Assembly: GCA_963854835.1 (NCBI GenBank)
Contig: OY978529.1
Span: 3,382,501 to 3,446,500, forward strand
Source of the DNA: Megamerina dolium
Lineage: Eukaryota > Arthropoda > Insecta > Diptera > Megamerinidae
DNA length: 64,000 bases
Direction of reading: 5' to 3'
The position numbers were made by a program, and so were the translations under genes. Position 1 is the first letter of the stretch. Each line of letters begins with the position of its first letter. Shown here piece after piece: positions 11,335 through 23,635 of the stretch. Under the pieces are notes generated by a model that had not been told where the DNA came from, searched no databases, and saw only the letters and a program-made list of their open reading frames with translations.

Positions 11335-12240
11335 CAATCAATCAAACAAAAGAGAGCATGCAGTTGGAGCAAGGACATCATCTTTATTCATCAAGTGGAC
11401 CACGCGAAACCAGACCGAGGTCTGTTAAAGGGTATGAGCAATGCGGCTAATACCTCTGAGGTCCAACCACAAGTGTTACGGGCACTGTGACCAAACGAGA
11501 TCTTTTATACCCAAGCCCGTCTACGACACTAGAATCTCCTCTGCCTTTTTAATGAAAGATAGAATTGATCTTGTCAAACTTTTGTAGATTGAAACTGTAA
11601 AACTCAGCTGAAAGGATTTGAGGCGAAGACTGGCCAAGGCCGGACATTCGCAATAGCTGTGGATTGATGTTTCATCCTCCTCCAGACAGAGTCTACACTC
11701 CGTGTCAGAGGATAGTCCCATTTTGTGGAGGTGTTATTTTAACCAGTTATGTCCTGAGAGATAGCCGATTATTAGGCGTAGGTTTGTTCTGCTAAGACTA
11801 ATTCTGTCAAAAGCTGCATCGAAGCTGATGAGGGTTTTCGCTCGGCGGAAACCTGTCGAATTTGTCCATTGTAATAGGTATTTGTCGTGATAATGTTTTT
11901 CTATCATAGTTTTGGCCGATGCCCACCTAATACCGCAGAAAGGAAGTAAGCATTCGGTGACTAGTTTTGAGGAGGACTTCCATGAGGAGAGAGATTTGAT
12001 GGCAGCTTGGCTGTCTGAGTAAAAAAAAAAAAGAATGCGCGCTCCTTTGAGCCCTTTGGCATGTAAGTGACGCGCACGAGTAGTCTGGGAGTAGAAATCA
12101 CCCTTGGTAGAGCCAGATTGCGAAGGGAAGACTAGCGGAAAACAGAAGGGCGGCAGGTATTCTTAGTTCGCATATTAACTACCGTGCACCCCCACGGCCA
12201 TGCATCTATCAGCATATGTGCTGTTCCACCTTAGATTTGA
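11335..12240 (-). mobile_element. LINE 3' end, family with SDTECRLC motif (copy 1)
   Basis: The minus strand carries a decayed RNase H (SDSQAAIKSLSSWKSSSKLV) followed by a tether segment (RRAKTLISFDAAFDRISLSR, RLIIGYLSGHNW). It ends in the Cys/His motif MGLSSDTECRLCLEED with HSYCECPAL, closing in EEILVS. About 190 bp of 3' UTR follows to about 11335. It matches a second copy at 56790-57190. Confidence 0.82.
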
Positions 12241-13238
12241 GTTTTCGACTAGGGTAGCCGCGGGATTGTCACACCCGTCACCCTCTTATGAAGGATGCCC
12301 TGCGGCAAAGTTGGAGGCATACTCTGTTAGAAAGCATAGATGTCAGGGTGCTATGTAAATGCATAAGAAAGAGCGAATGAAGGTTTTGAAGCAGCACCGC
12401 GGCTTAAGTGAGCCATGCATATGCTCTAATTTAAAAACATCTGATGGATAAAATGAATTTGAAGTTTCGTCTGACTATTGAAAAACCAGCCCTTAAAAAA
12501 CACAAATTATTACACAACATTTATTTACAATATATCAAAATTTACCTAACTATTGTATATAATTTATTTCTAACAACGTTTGCTGTTTTCTAATAGACCT
12601 ATTTACTACTTTATTTACTTTATTTTTGTTTTATTTAAATTCCAACTTTTATTATGCGATTTCTTTTAATATAATTTTTTTAATTATTGATTTATCTGTA
12701 TTTAAATCTTGAATCTATTCATTTCTACCATATAAATAACAGTTAAAAAATCGACATTTTTTTCTTACGCATGACTGTACATACTTTACCATTGGTCTAT
12801 ATATAATTTAAACTATATTAATAATTTTTTTTCTAATTCTTGCTGGGGTTTCTATTGTACATACATAAATTATTTACAGAAATCTACTCTACATAATATA
12901 GTCTATACAATTTTAGTTTATAACAGCCCACTTATACCAAAATGAATACTACACAGAAAACGCCATCACAGTAGCGCCATCTATTGAAATATGAGTAAAT
13001 TTTAAAGCCTTCAGCTTTATGAACATTTCCCCATGTTTGATGTGTCATTTCATCAACAATCGGCAATGTTAGCGCACACAAAGGCTACACTGTTTATACT
13101 TCCAGTCTTTAAAATGAAGTTGAAGAAACGAACCACTTAAAATTACGGTGATAATTGTTCATGCCGTATGCAAGTTTGGCATTACCTTAATCACTTTCAA
13201 AGCGACAGAGAGTGAATGAAGAGAAGTTTTAAGTTAAC

Positions 13239-13272
<34 letters not shown>

Positions 13273-13754
13273 TAGCTTGACAGTCCAGGGTGGACCATAG
13301 CTTCACTCTTCTCCAGTTTGTTCTCTCCCTCGCTTTCTCTCTCCAATTTCGCACATTCATCGTATTCAGGTCTGCTTCTACATCGTAAAGCCGGCCCCTC
13401 TTTCTTCCACCAATCGGTACGAAGTGCAAACACTTTCTTCTGGATTCTTTCAGTTGGCATTCATAAAATTCGCTCAGCTTTTATGAAACGTACGTCATTT
13501 GCGCCACCAATTTCATGGTTATAACGATACGACAAGTGCCATCTATGTATTATTTTTTGAACAGGACCATAAATTTTCCTTTTAAGTCAACCAATCGATT
13601 ACAAATCTTTTTAAAATAACGATAGCAATATTGGAGAAGTACTTGGGCGCACCCATCGAAACTATTTTCCTAATTTTGACCTACGTACCAGTAATTGTGA
13701 GTTTAAACTATCAGAAGATCATTGCTCAAATTGTTTTGCACTCAAATTGGGTCA
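12241..13754. other. AT-rich intron with a (CT)n run and transposon-end-like words
   Basis: No gene was recognised. A (CT)n run lies at 13241-13272. The word AGCGCCATCTATTGAAATA at 12973-12991 resembles sequence at 54880, 44544 and 57294 and may mark a degenerate DNA-transposon end. Confidence 0.4.
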
Positions 13755-14039
13755 AATAAAATAAATATGTGGCACTTAAAGCGCTGAAGGATTCTTTGGC
13801 CGAGCTTCTCTTCCATTACCGTTGTGCGGGTTAAATTTTCGACCGTATTAGAAGGGACCTACTTATTTTAGCCGGTTTCGAATGTTACTTCCGGAAGAAT
13901 TGCCAATTGCTTGCCGACAGATGGGCACCGTTCGAAAGAAAAATCTTTTAGATATCAAATTTGTTATGCTTTAGCTGGGGATTGAACCCACGACCTACAG
14001 ATCAGAAGGCCAATACACTAACCACTGAGCTACGGCACC
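13755..14039 (-). mobile_element. tRNA-derived SINE, tail type II
   Basis: In minus orientation the head GGTGCCGTAGCTCAGTGGTT is followed by box B GTGGGTTCAATCCCC and the shared body. The 3' end is type II (CGGCCAAAGAATCC, then TAAGTGCCACATATTTATTT). The body is shortened relative to the copies at 43925 and 51745. Confidence 0.78.
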
Positions 14040-14040
14040 G

Positions 14041-14250
14041 ACACCGACTTACTTACTTATGTAGCCATAACATCCGAATTTCGATTTAGGCCGCCAGCCA
14101 TCTCTGTTCTTCGCTAGCTGGCGCCAGATAGAAATTCCAAGCGCCCTCAGGTTCTCCAGTACTTGGACTTTTCACTGAGGGTTAGGTCTTCCTCTTCTGC
14201 GGGTTCCGAATATAACACCTTCTTAGCTAGAGTGTGTTGGATCGACATGA
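14041..14250 (-). mobile_element. RTE LINE 3' terminus
   Basis: Beginning with (TTAC)n, the complement of the RTE tail repeat, the sequence reads ATGTAGCCATAACATCCGAA, TTTAGGCCGCCAGCC, TTCTTCGCTAGCTGGCGCCA and TTCCAAGCGCC. It parallels 48633-48830. It lies next to the SINE start. Confidence 0.65.
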
Positions 14251-15020
14251 CCTAGCCAGCCAAATTGAAATTGGCATACCAAGAAAAATTTAAACCGTTT
14301 GAACATTTGAAAGAACTCAAAAGGACAACCTTCGGAACCAGAGCACTATCATCACGAGGTGTGGTCAACAAACTGTCGAATAAAAGATTCCACCTGAAAG
14401 GAGAATTGTACAAAAGTCTAAGTCATTAAGATGTTTTGCGCATTGACTGCATAGTGTTTGTGAAGTTGTAGGCTTTAAAGGCAATCATATGACGAGATGA
14501 TGGCGCAACAATTGTATAAAACTATCGAGCACCGGTCTGGCAATTTTTAAATCAACATATGTAAATATTAGGTGAATCTAGGAGCACAGAAGCAAATAAA
14601 GATTCTTTAATACTCAGAGTTCAGCGCTTACTTCAATTTTATCTGAAAATATGCATTTGTTTCGCCGAAAGGTTTTATATTTCAGCCATGTTTTTTTTTT
14701 CAAATATTAATACTGATAATAACCGCTGGAAGCCAAATCTGGCAAATATTATGAATAAATAATAATCCAATTTGTACATTATTTCAATAATTTTTTTCAT
14801 CTAATGATGCCACACCCATTCTACAGTAACCACTTTAATATTCATTGTTTTTGGCAAAATTGAAACTATCAAGCCATATGAAATCTTGGCTATCTCTCTC
14901 ACAAACTCACATACTTTCGTTTTCGTATCGTCCAATAGCAAGACTATGTTCTATCATTTGTTCGGTAGCCACATCTTCTGGGCGTCTCTAAGGCTTGAGA
15001 GCATTGTGATCTTGTCACTA
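14251..15020. other. Intronic DNA, no feature seen
   Basis: The composition is mixed to AT-rich. No open frame, repeat family or RNA gene was recognised. Confidence 0.4.
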
Positions 15021-15023
15021 CAT

Positions 15024-15590
15024 TTAAACTCTGCGACTCCATACCCCCAGAACAAGCCATAATAGGAGCGCTCAGAGAAAGTGTTCATCAAGGTGTGAAG
15101 CTAAAGAGTGATTTCAGAGTACTCCTAAAAATGATTCTTAACTCTAGACTCCATACCCCCAGAATAAGCCAGAATAGGAGCGCTCAGAGAAAGGTTTCAT
15201 CAAAGTGTTAAACTATAGAGCATTTTCAGGGTACTCCTAAACATTATTCTTAAATTAGTCTAAATAGAGTCTTAAAAGGGATTCATTTGAGAGATAACTC
15301 TTAAAACATTCTATAGTAAGAGCAGTTTTAAAGTATTATCAACAACTGGAAAACTACATTTAAACTCTGCGACTCCATACCCCCAGCAAACCAGAATAGG
15401 AGGAGCGCTCAGAGAAAGAATTCATCCAAGTGTGGAACCAGAGAGCATTTTCAGAGCATTCCTAAAAATGATACTTAAATTACTCTAAATAAAGTCTTTA
15501 AAAGGACTAATTTGAGAGATGACTCTTAAAACAGCCTAAAGTAAGAGCGGTTTTAAAGCATTGTCAGCAACTGCAAAACGCTTATTTTTA
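15024..15590 (+). repeat. Three-copy repeat, ~112 and ~226 bp spacing
   Basis: The words CTCCATACCCCCAG, AATAGGAG and CGCTCAGAGAAAG recur at about 15037, 15149 and 15375. Each is followed by AGAGCATTTTCAGRGTA-like and TCTTAAAA-like words. The first unit is truncated. It is non-coding and of unknown origin. Confidence 0.75.
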
Positions 15591-16589
15591 AGCGTATTTA
15601 TAGAGACATAACTGAGATTTAGATCTGCTTATACTTCGAAAGAATTATTTGGCCTCATCTTATAATTCAAGGGCTTATTTTTGGAGTCTTCTTTTTTATG
15701 ACTTAGAAAAGTCACTTTAGAAGACTTTGCAGAGCTCTTTCCTGAAAGTTATTTAGAGCTCTATCTGACGAACCAGTTTTCGAATTGTTTATGTTACTTT
15801 TTTTGTACTCTTTATGAGCGTGGAAGCTCCGAAGCACCGAGCTTTGCTGGGCAATTGCAAAAACTAAAGCTACTGGTAGTTTACCGCTCAAATTTTGACA
15901 GCTAACTCACGAAGAATTTTATTTTAAGTTGTTAGCTTCAACGTTCGCTTACGGTTTTATTGATCTATCTGGTACAACAACAACAACCATACATGCTACA
16001 GACATTGTTAATTTATAACTTTCTTATGCAAATCAAATGAACACAACTACTAACACTGCTGCTATTACTAATGCTAATTTCTAATGTACTACTATAACTA
16101 CTCTATGACTACATCTATTACTATTACTAACTACTACTAACTACTACTACTACTACTACTACTATTTATTACAAACGTTTTTTTTTTTTTTGAAAAGTTA
16201 AAAGAAAACGAAATGTAAAAAAAAACTACACCAATCGAAGATTTGGCATTTTTCGAATTAAGTTCAACTGTAAATATTTATCAATATATTATTGGAATTT
16301 AATTTTTTTAATTTTTTGTTTTATTTAAACCCATTTAAAACATCAAAAATTAAATGAAAAAATAAAAAAATAATAATTTAATTTAATTTTTTTTTTTTTT
16401 TGTAATATTCATCCATTATCTCTCATTTTTATGTTTTTTCTCTTACTCTATCTCTATCTCTTTCTCTCTCGCTCTGTCACAATTTAACTTTCTAACTATC
16501 TATCTATCTATCTATCTTTCTCTATCTTTCTCTATCTTTTTCTCTTTCTGTATTTCCCATTTAATTTATAATTTTTAATCTTTTATTAG

Positions 16590-16652
16590 GTTTACCTTTG
16601 AGACGGGAGTGGGGCGGCTGAAACCAGTCAGGGACTAATTACCCAAAATATG
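16590..16652 (+). CDS. Sema1a: Candidate alternative Sema1a exon with a V-Y-L stop
   Basis: A 63-nt GC-rich island stands in very AT-rich intron. A long pyrimidine tract (TCTATC and TTTCTC repeats, 16430-16560) precedes the acceptor TTTTATTAG, and a GGTAAAT donor follows at 16653. Joined to the exon ending at 3284 in phase 0, it would read GTT TAC CTT TGA, giving the C-terminus ...SVKK-VYL. The coding part is only 16590-16601; the rest would be UTR. The protein would end 85 residues earlier than the main form. V-Y-L would fit a class II PDZ ligand (hydrophobic-X-hydrophobic). I infer this from splice signals and composition alone. Confidence 0.5.
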
Positions 16653-17160
16653 GTAAATAATTACTACTGTTGTTGTTGCAATACTATCTTTTTCTTTTCT
16701 TGTGTTTTTTTTTTTTCTCGTGTCTTCTTCTTCAACTTCTATTTCCAATACTACATATTTTTCATATTTATAACATTTTTCTCTCAATATGAACATATAC
16801 TCGTACTATTTGAAAATTTAAATTTTGAAAAATGTTCATTTTTAAAGCAATCATTTTATATGATTTATTTTTAATTTTTTTTTTTTTTTTTTTTTTGAAT
16901 GATTTTCAAAGATGATAATTTTTTTTTTCATAAGAAGTTTCTTCGATTTAGCAATATTTTCCTTTAGACCAAATCCTCTATCTGTAATAAAATATTATTC
17001 GTTCATTTCCATTGTGAAAATTCATAACATACCTTTTCATAAACATTATTTCATATATATTACAACCTCATCTCATCATTATATATGCAATATTATTCAT
17101 CAGCCATCCTACGCCCATTACTCTCTCACTCTCTCTCACTTTCGCGCTCACATTTTAAGT
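16653..17160. other. AT- and T-rich intron
   Basis: Long T runs occur (16708-16718, 16875-16895, 16919-16928). Open frames here are Phe-rich artefacts of those runs. No gene was seen. Confidence 0.45.
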
Positions 17161-17320
17161 GATTCACAAGGTGTCATAGTATGTCATTATATCATAGGGC
17201 TAAGAAAATTTTATGATTGTTTAAATAACGACTTAGCTATGTTTCGCGTTTGTTCGTCATATTTTCGTACGGTTTAACCTTGTGACATACTATGATTTGT
17301 ACGATGAGACCTTGTGAATC
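17161..17320. mobile_element. Small foldback/MITE-like element
   Basis: The termini are the inverted repeats GATTCACAAGGT and ACCTTGTGAATC. Subterminal inverted words also match: CATAGTATGTCA on the left and TGACATACTATG on the right. The total is 160 bp with no coding capacity. A partial relative (CAACCTTGTGACCTATGA to CTTGTGAATCATC) lies at 22281-22327. Confidence 0.65.
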
Positions 17321-17789
17321 ATCTAATTATATTACTGCAAACGCATTTATGTATTTTGCATTTTATCATTGCAATTGAATTCGAACAATTTCACCTGATG
17401 TGCTAAATACACCTTGTTCGATCAACTAAAGCATTATTTTGGTTTCTCGCACTTGGAAATTTTATGTTATTTGCTTTCCTTGTTGCTCTTGTTATTATGT
17501 TACTTTCGTCTAGTTTTGGCACATTTTTTTTTTCTAGTTCTTCTAGTATTACTTCTTTCAAGTAAAAGAAAAGAAATCGCATCAAATCTCTCTGATTATT
17601 GATGAAGCATTATGTATTTGTTAGTTTATGCGCATGTATTTGTTTTAATTTGTTATTAATCACTTACACGTATGGAGTGCATGTTGCAAGTGGATCCTAC
17701 ACTTTTAATGTTTTCTCAATCACTATTTAGCAATATCAAAGTAAATGAAACAATTTAAATAGAGATCATCCGAATCAAAATATCTCATT
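17321..17789. other. Intronic DNA, no feature seen
   Basis: AT-rich. Nothing was recognised beyond short T runs. Confidence 0.4.
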
Positions 17790-19360
17790 GTTAATATAGA
17801 CAAAAAACTGTCAAAGTTAGAGCGGTTCAAATTTGAAAAAAAATTTAGTAATTTTGTATGGCAGCTACCATAAATAGTAGGCGTGGCTTGCCCGCTTCTT
17901 GCTTATCTAGTTATCCTCACAATACCAATCCATAACTTAAATATTGTTGTCCTACGATGAATAGTTCATAAGTTAGGGCGGTTTTACAATTTTTAAATTT
18001 CTGCAACTTTGTATGGGAGCCCCAATAAGAAGTGGACATGGTACGCTGATTTTTTTACCAGATTATTTCCAACTATAATATTAATCCAAGTGTCAATTAT
18101 GGTTGGTCTAGACAAAAAACTGTCGACGTTAGAGCGGTTTAAATTTGAAAGAAATTTAGTCATTTTGTATGGCAGCTACCATAAATGGTGGGCGTGGCTT
18201 ACCCGCCTTTTGCTCATCTGATTATCCTCACAATACAAATCCATAAATTAAACATTGTTGTCCTACGATGAATATTTCATTAGTTAGGGCGGTTTTACAA
18301 TTTTTAAATTTCTGCAACTTTGTATGGGAGCCCCAATAAGAAGTGGACATGGTACGCTGATTTTTTTACCAGATTATTTCCAACTATAATATTAATCCAA
18401 GTGTCATTTATGGTTGGTCTAGACAAAAAAATGCCGAAGTTAGAGTGGTTTAAATTTGAAAGAAATTTAGTCATTTTGTATGGCAGCTACCATAAATAGT
18501 AGGCGTGGCTTGCCCACTTTTTGCTCATCTAATTATTCTCACAATACCAATCCATAATTTCAATATTGTTGTCCTACGATGAATAGTTCATAAGTTAGGG
18601 CGGTATTACATTTTTTTAAATTTCTGCAACTTTGTATGGGAGCCCCAATAAGAAGTGGGCATGGTACGCTGATTTTTTTACCAGATTATTTCCAACTATA
18701 ATATTAATCCAAGTGTCAATTATGGTGGGTCTAGACAAAAAAATGCCGAAGTTAGAGTGGTTTAAATTTGAAAGAAATTTAGTCATTTTGTATGGCAGCT
18801 ACTATAAATAATGGGCGTAGCGCGCCCATTTCTTGCAAATCTAGTTATCCTTACAATACTAATTTACAACTTAAGCATCATTGTTCTACGCTAAATAGTT
18901 TGTAAGTTATGGCGCTCAAAAAAATTTCTTGTTTAATTCCCTCGACTTGGTATGGGAGCCACATAAAGAAGTGGGCGTGGCTTGCTGATTTAATGCCAGT
19001 CTATATCCGACTATCATATTAATCTAAGTATCAAATATAGTTCTCTTAGACAGAAGATTGACAAAGTTACAGTGGTTTTAAATTTCAATGAAATTCAGGC
19101 ACTTTGTATGGCAGGTACTATAAAAAGTAGTCATGGCTCACCCATTTCTGGCACAGTTATATAGCAGTATAATATAACTCTACGTGCCAAATCTTATTGC
19201 GTCAGATGGTATAAAAAGTGAGTTATAGCAAGTTAAATGTTTTGAAAATTCCGAGTATAGTCGACCATGCCCAATATCAATCCTCTCCGTACCCTTGGAT
19301 CATAGGTTACTTATGCAAAATTTTGTCAAAATTGCTCATTATTTGCTCAAGATATCATGC
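17790..19360 (+). repeat. Tandem array A: ~310-bp dimeric repeat
   Basis: The word GCCCCAATAAGAAG and its derivatives occur at about 18020, 18330, 18642 and (diverged) 18958, giving a 310-316 bp period. Each unit holds two related halves of about 155 bp. One contains GGCAGCTACCATAAAT and GGCGTGGCTTGCCC; the other GTATGGGAGCCCC and GACATGGTACGCTG. Both halves follow the plan AGTTAG-GCGGTTT, AAATTT, TTTTGTATGG-AGC. The last units are more diverged. It is non-coding. Confidence 0.88.
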
Positions 19361-19555
19361 GAACCAGCCACGTGACGGGCAGACGGTCGGACGCACGGAT
19401 GGACATCGTTAAATCGAAAATGTAAGCGACACTCATCACGAATATATATGTTTTTCTATATCTCCGGAGATTTCTTCAAGTGGTTACAAACATCTGACCG
19501 ATATGAATGTACCTTGTATATACATTATGCAGGGTTGACAACATCGCTCAACGAA
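19361..19555 (+). repeat. Conserved-looking terminal block after array A
   Basis: The block reads GGGCAGACGGTCGGACGCAC, GGATGGACATCG, AATATATATG, GGTTACAAACATCTGACCGA and ATTATGCAGGGT. I recall a similar arrangement (GACGGAC repeats, AATATATATACTTTA, GTTACAAAC, ending in CAGGGTATA) as the end of a dispersed repeat common in Drosophila. Array A may therefore be the interior of such an element. The identification is from memory only. Confidence 0.45.
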
Positions 19556-19859
19556 AGCAACAGTAAATTTCAAATTTGAATCCCACAAATTTATAATTTC
19601 ATTAGAGTACAGTCATCATTTCAAAAGTATTTTATATGAAAGCCCTCTTTAAATTGCAGAGATGTAAAGTAACTCTGTGTGGAGAAAATATTGATCAAGA
19701 ATAATTAATAAGTATCGTTCATACATTCCTTATCACCCTAGCGACGATTCTAGGACGACTTTGGTTTTGCAGAATCCCATTAAAGTGTAGAGATAGGGGT
19801 TAACTATGAATTGTGGAGGAGGAGGAAAAATTCAGGGAGGGAGATGGTTACACATTTAA

Positions 19860-20760
19860 TCGATCTAGGGTCTAGAGTTTTTGGGCAGCTGTAGGGTTTT
19901 TTGTTGGCTTGCAGGTGTTATATTCAACCGTTTTTTATGGAGAGACCGACCTCTGAAGAAGCTGATTTAGGTAGTAAATAGTAAAGGTCGGTCATACATC
20001 TAGGGTCTAGAGTTTTTGGGTAGCTGTAGAGTTACTTGTTGATTTTCAGGTGTTTCATCCAATCGTTTTGTATGGGAGATCTCTGAAGAAGCGGATTTAG
20101 GTAGTAAATAGTACAGGTCGGTCATACATCTAGGGTCTCGAGTTTTTGGGCAGCTGTAGGGCTATTTGTTGGTTTGCAGGTGTTTCATTCAAGCGTTTTG
20201 TATGGGAGACCTTTGAAGAAGCGGATTTAGGTAGTACTTAAATAGTAGAAGTCGGTAATACATTGCACAACTTTAATGACAATTTTTAGGCAACTATGCG
20301 GCAATTTGTCGATTTTCAGCTATTTCTTTCATCCATTTTGTATGGGAAGCCCCTCTAATGAAGCGGAGTTAGAAATTAAGAACGTTCGCAGAAAATGTTT
20401 TTGATAAAAATCGAAAGGGACTGGTGACACATTTCACCACTCACTCTAACGACATTTCCTGGGCAACTATGGAGTTATTTGTCGATGTTCGAAGGAAATA
20501 TTAATGAGGAAAATTAATGTTGGTCTTACATTTCATCGCTTTAAAGATGAACTCTGGACAGCTGTCGGGTTATTGATCGGTTTTCAGGTGGCTTATCGCC
20601 AATTTTATATAAGCAGCCCCTTAAGATGAGAAGATAACTAGTAAGAATGTTCGAAAAAAAATGTTAGACCTCTGTTTAACCTAGAGACGATTAATTGTCA
20701 ATATTCTGGTTTTTTTTTACATTCATTTTGTATGGGAGCACTCCTAGGATGTAGGTAAAA
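19860..20760 (+). repeat. Tandem array B: ~95-170 bp units with TTTTGTATGGGAG core
   Basis: About six units begin near 19876, 20008, 20137, 20283, 20453 and 20549. The plan is TTTTTGGGCAGCTGTAGGG, TTATTTGTTGATTTTCAGGT, CGTTTTGTATGGGAGA, GAAGAAGCGGATTTAGGTAG. The first three are most alike (period about 130 bp). Array C at 31975-33790 is the same family, mostly inverted. Confidence 0.83.
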
Positions 20761-21870
20761 AATCAATGAAAGTTCGTCATATAGTTATTCCACACCGTTG
20801 GGGAAACCCTGGCAACATGTGGGAGCGAATTTTATTAATGAATGAGTACATTTTTTTTTTGTTTTTTTTTTGAGGTGTCTTCCAAAGAAGGAAGGTAAGT
20901 ATGTTTCGTCCAAAATGTCGGTGAGAAATATTACGCGATGTCGGCTATAAGTTCATCTCTTCTAGTGGCAACTCCTAGGCAAATATAGGCATATTTCTTG
21001 ATTCGTGTTGTCTTGAAATTTGAGCTCAATTCAATTTCAAATTCAAATTCTATTTTTGTTGGGTTAGTTTTTATTTCTTCTTGAATTTCAAAGAAGAGTA
21101 ATCTTACATACAGGACCTAGCCAGTAGCTATTAATCGATTGTCCATCTAAGATGAGCATCTAGAGGCATTCTAATTCATAAATTTATACTTTTTTATACA
21201 CACATTCCTCTTCATAGTTATGAGAATACAATAAAATATTGAATTAGAGCCCCTCTAGCGCATCAATATGATTTAGCACAATGCACAAAGATTGATTTGT
21301 TTGCAAAAAAAAAAAACAAAAACACCAGTAGTGTAGAGTTGAACGCATGCTATAATTTGTTGCAATTTATTAAAGAAATATTCACAATATTTTCTATGTT
21401 TTTTTTTTTTTTTCATGGCATTAAATATATTTACTCTATTGCATCGAGAACACATCGTCGCTTGAATAGTATAACATCCCTGTCCCCCCATAAAAAAGTC
21501 CATATAGAACATTCAATACCTACAAATCACCATTAATTTATTTTAAGAAGCAATTAATTTCATTTTTTTGTACAATATTTTCGTCTTTGTCTTTTTATTA
21601 TTTATTTTTTTTTTTTTTTTTATTATAATTATTTCATAGAACTGACAAAACTTTTACACAAATTTTTCTATTAATTTATTACTTTGCTTTCTTTTTTTCC
21701 TTTAATATTATTCTCGAAAACATAAATGAATATGTCGAAAAAAAAAAAAAAAAATGAAAATATAAATAAATAAATAAAACCGCAAAACAAACAAACAAAA
21801 ACAATTAAACAAATCAATCGTTCACTGTACGTTCGATCTGTCACATCACCACGAACTCTCTGTCTCTCAG
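20761..21870. other. AT-rich intron upstream of exon 21871
   Basis: Homopolymer runs dominate (20850-20872, 21400-21413, 21608-21620, 21739-21755). The stretch ends in the acceptor CTGTCTCTCAG. No gene was recognised. Confidence 0.5.
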
Positions 21871-21940
21871 GCTGTTAACACAAATACACGTAATAGAAGT
21901 CTTGGTCGTTTAAGAAGGCAGCCGCCCCGTCATGGCATTG
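21871..21940 (+). CDS. Sema1a: Semaphorin-1a exon: basic cytoplasmic segment
   Basis: This 70-nt exon lies between acceptor TGTCTCTCAG and donor G|GTAAGT. It starts in phase 0 and ends with 1 nt of a split codon. It encodes AVNTNTRNRSLGRLRRQPPR followed by HGI, a basic Arg-rich stretch of the cytoplasmic tail, as I recall in Drosophila Sema1a. Inclusion links ...SVKK to the final exon; use of the candidate exon at 16590 would exclude it from translation. Confidence 0.92.
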
Positions 21941-23365
21941 GTAAGTTTGTGTTTTTTTTTTCTTTTCTTTAAAGCCACACAAAGTACTCAAAAACAAAAC
22001 TATGCTAATTGAATATAATTTTAAGCAATAAATTTTTATTTCTTTAATTTTGAATCTATCAGTTTTTATTGCTTTCTTTTTTTTTTGTTTTTGGAATGAT
22101 CACTTTTGTAACAACACATTTATTTAATACTCGAAAAAATTCACAAGATAACATAACATTGTCAGAATATTATAAAATTGTATAACAGCTGAAAGCAAGC
22201 TTTTCTTGGTTGTCATACAAAACAGACTGTTCATAATACAACTCTGTATACCACCATGTTTTCAGCTGGATCATTCAATTCAACCTTGTGACCTATGAGA
22301 GAGACTTTATGATATCTTGTGAATCATCTATGTACCAGCTACAATCACTAAGTAATCATCGTCCACTTTATACTATCACGATGATATTTTCATATTTTCA
22401 TATCCACATTAAAACCAATTGTAGCACTTTTCATTCACACACATTCCTCTTGTTCAATCTCTGATCTCCTCGTTTTCTCTAAAACCATTCAAACTCCCTC
22501 AAAATTCTATACTCACATACATTCTATGCTTTGTTCAAGTTTCAGTTGATTTCTTCAAAAAATTCATATTTATTATTTATTTATTTATTTCTATGTTTTA
22601 TTTTATGTATAACCGTAAAAATACTTGTACTTGTACTCAACTTAAAACATCCTCTCCTTGTCGTGTCTATGTCATAACAACATACGTCATGCATGTTGCA
22701 TAACATAATAAGCATGTTCATGTTCATCCAACATGTTTTCACATTTTTTTTTTTTTTTTTTTTTCGTTTAATTTTACAAAATATTTGATTTATTTCTAAT
22801 ATTTATATTGATTTATTAATGAATAAGTAATTATTTTGATTTTATACAATATTTATTACACCATAGATATACAAAAAATGACAAAAAATGCAAACGTTTT
22901 AAGGAAATTATATACTTGATTAATGTGTTTGACATACAGAAGTATGATAATTGATGGCATTTTCATTATTCAATATATTTTTTTTTAAATTTAAAGATTC
23001 AAAATATTTTCCAGGCATCATGTTCGACACAAGCAGTTTGATGCAACATATTCCATTGCAACTAATTACATGCAACATATTTAATAATATTTTATTTTTT
23101 CAATGTCAACTCAATTTGTTGGATTGAAAACATTCTTTCGATTGTTTAAAAATACAATTTTTTGTTCAAGTACAACACGTACAAACATTGCTTTGATTGG
23201 ATACACAACATTTATGCAACATGTTCGATTCAACTAGCTTCAAGAATAATACTATTTGTAAAAATATAACCAAGAAATGTGTTAGAAATGTTCACAAATT
23301 CATCTAAAATATTCTAATTTGATGCTACATTTTGAATATAATTCTGTTCTGTGTGAGTTTTTAAA
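21941..23365. other. Intron with scattered GCAACATG/GCATG words
   Basis: AT-rich. It contains a partial copy of the 17161 foldback element (22281-22327), T runs (22744-22764), and several TGCAACAT or GCATG words (22680-22740, 23010-23075, 23210-23230) resembling the 14-bp repeats at 25940. No gene was recognised. Confidence 0.45.
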
Positions 23366-23635
23366 AGACCAACCAACCAACCAACCAACCAAGCAACCAA
23401 CTAACCAACCAACCAACCAACCAACCAATTAACCAACCAACCAACCAACCAACCAATCAACTAACCAACCCACCAACCAACCAACCAACCAACCAACCAA
23501 CCCACCAACCAACCAACCAACCATCCAACCAACCCACCAGCCAACCAACCAACCAACTAACCAACCCACCAACCATGCAACCAACCTACCAACCAACCAA
23601 CCAACCAACCAACCAACCAACCAACCAACCCACCA
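23366..23635. repeat. (CCAA)n microsatellite
   Basis: About 270 bp of CCAA tetranucleotides with scattered T, C and G substitutions. Open reading on the minus strand (Trp-Leu-Val-Gly repeats) is a by-product of the repeat, not a gene. Confidence 0.95.

Noticed and set aside
17790..20760. CRISPR-like direct repeats
   Set aside because: Units are 95-316 bp and diverge throughout, without short conserved repeats and unique spacers; the host is an insect.
23429..23620. Long open frame with Trp-Leu-Val-Gly repeats on the minus strand
   Set aside because: It is the translation of a CCAA microsatellite.
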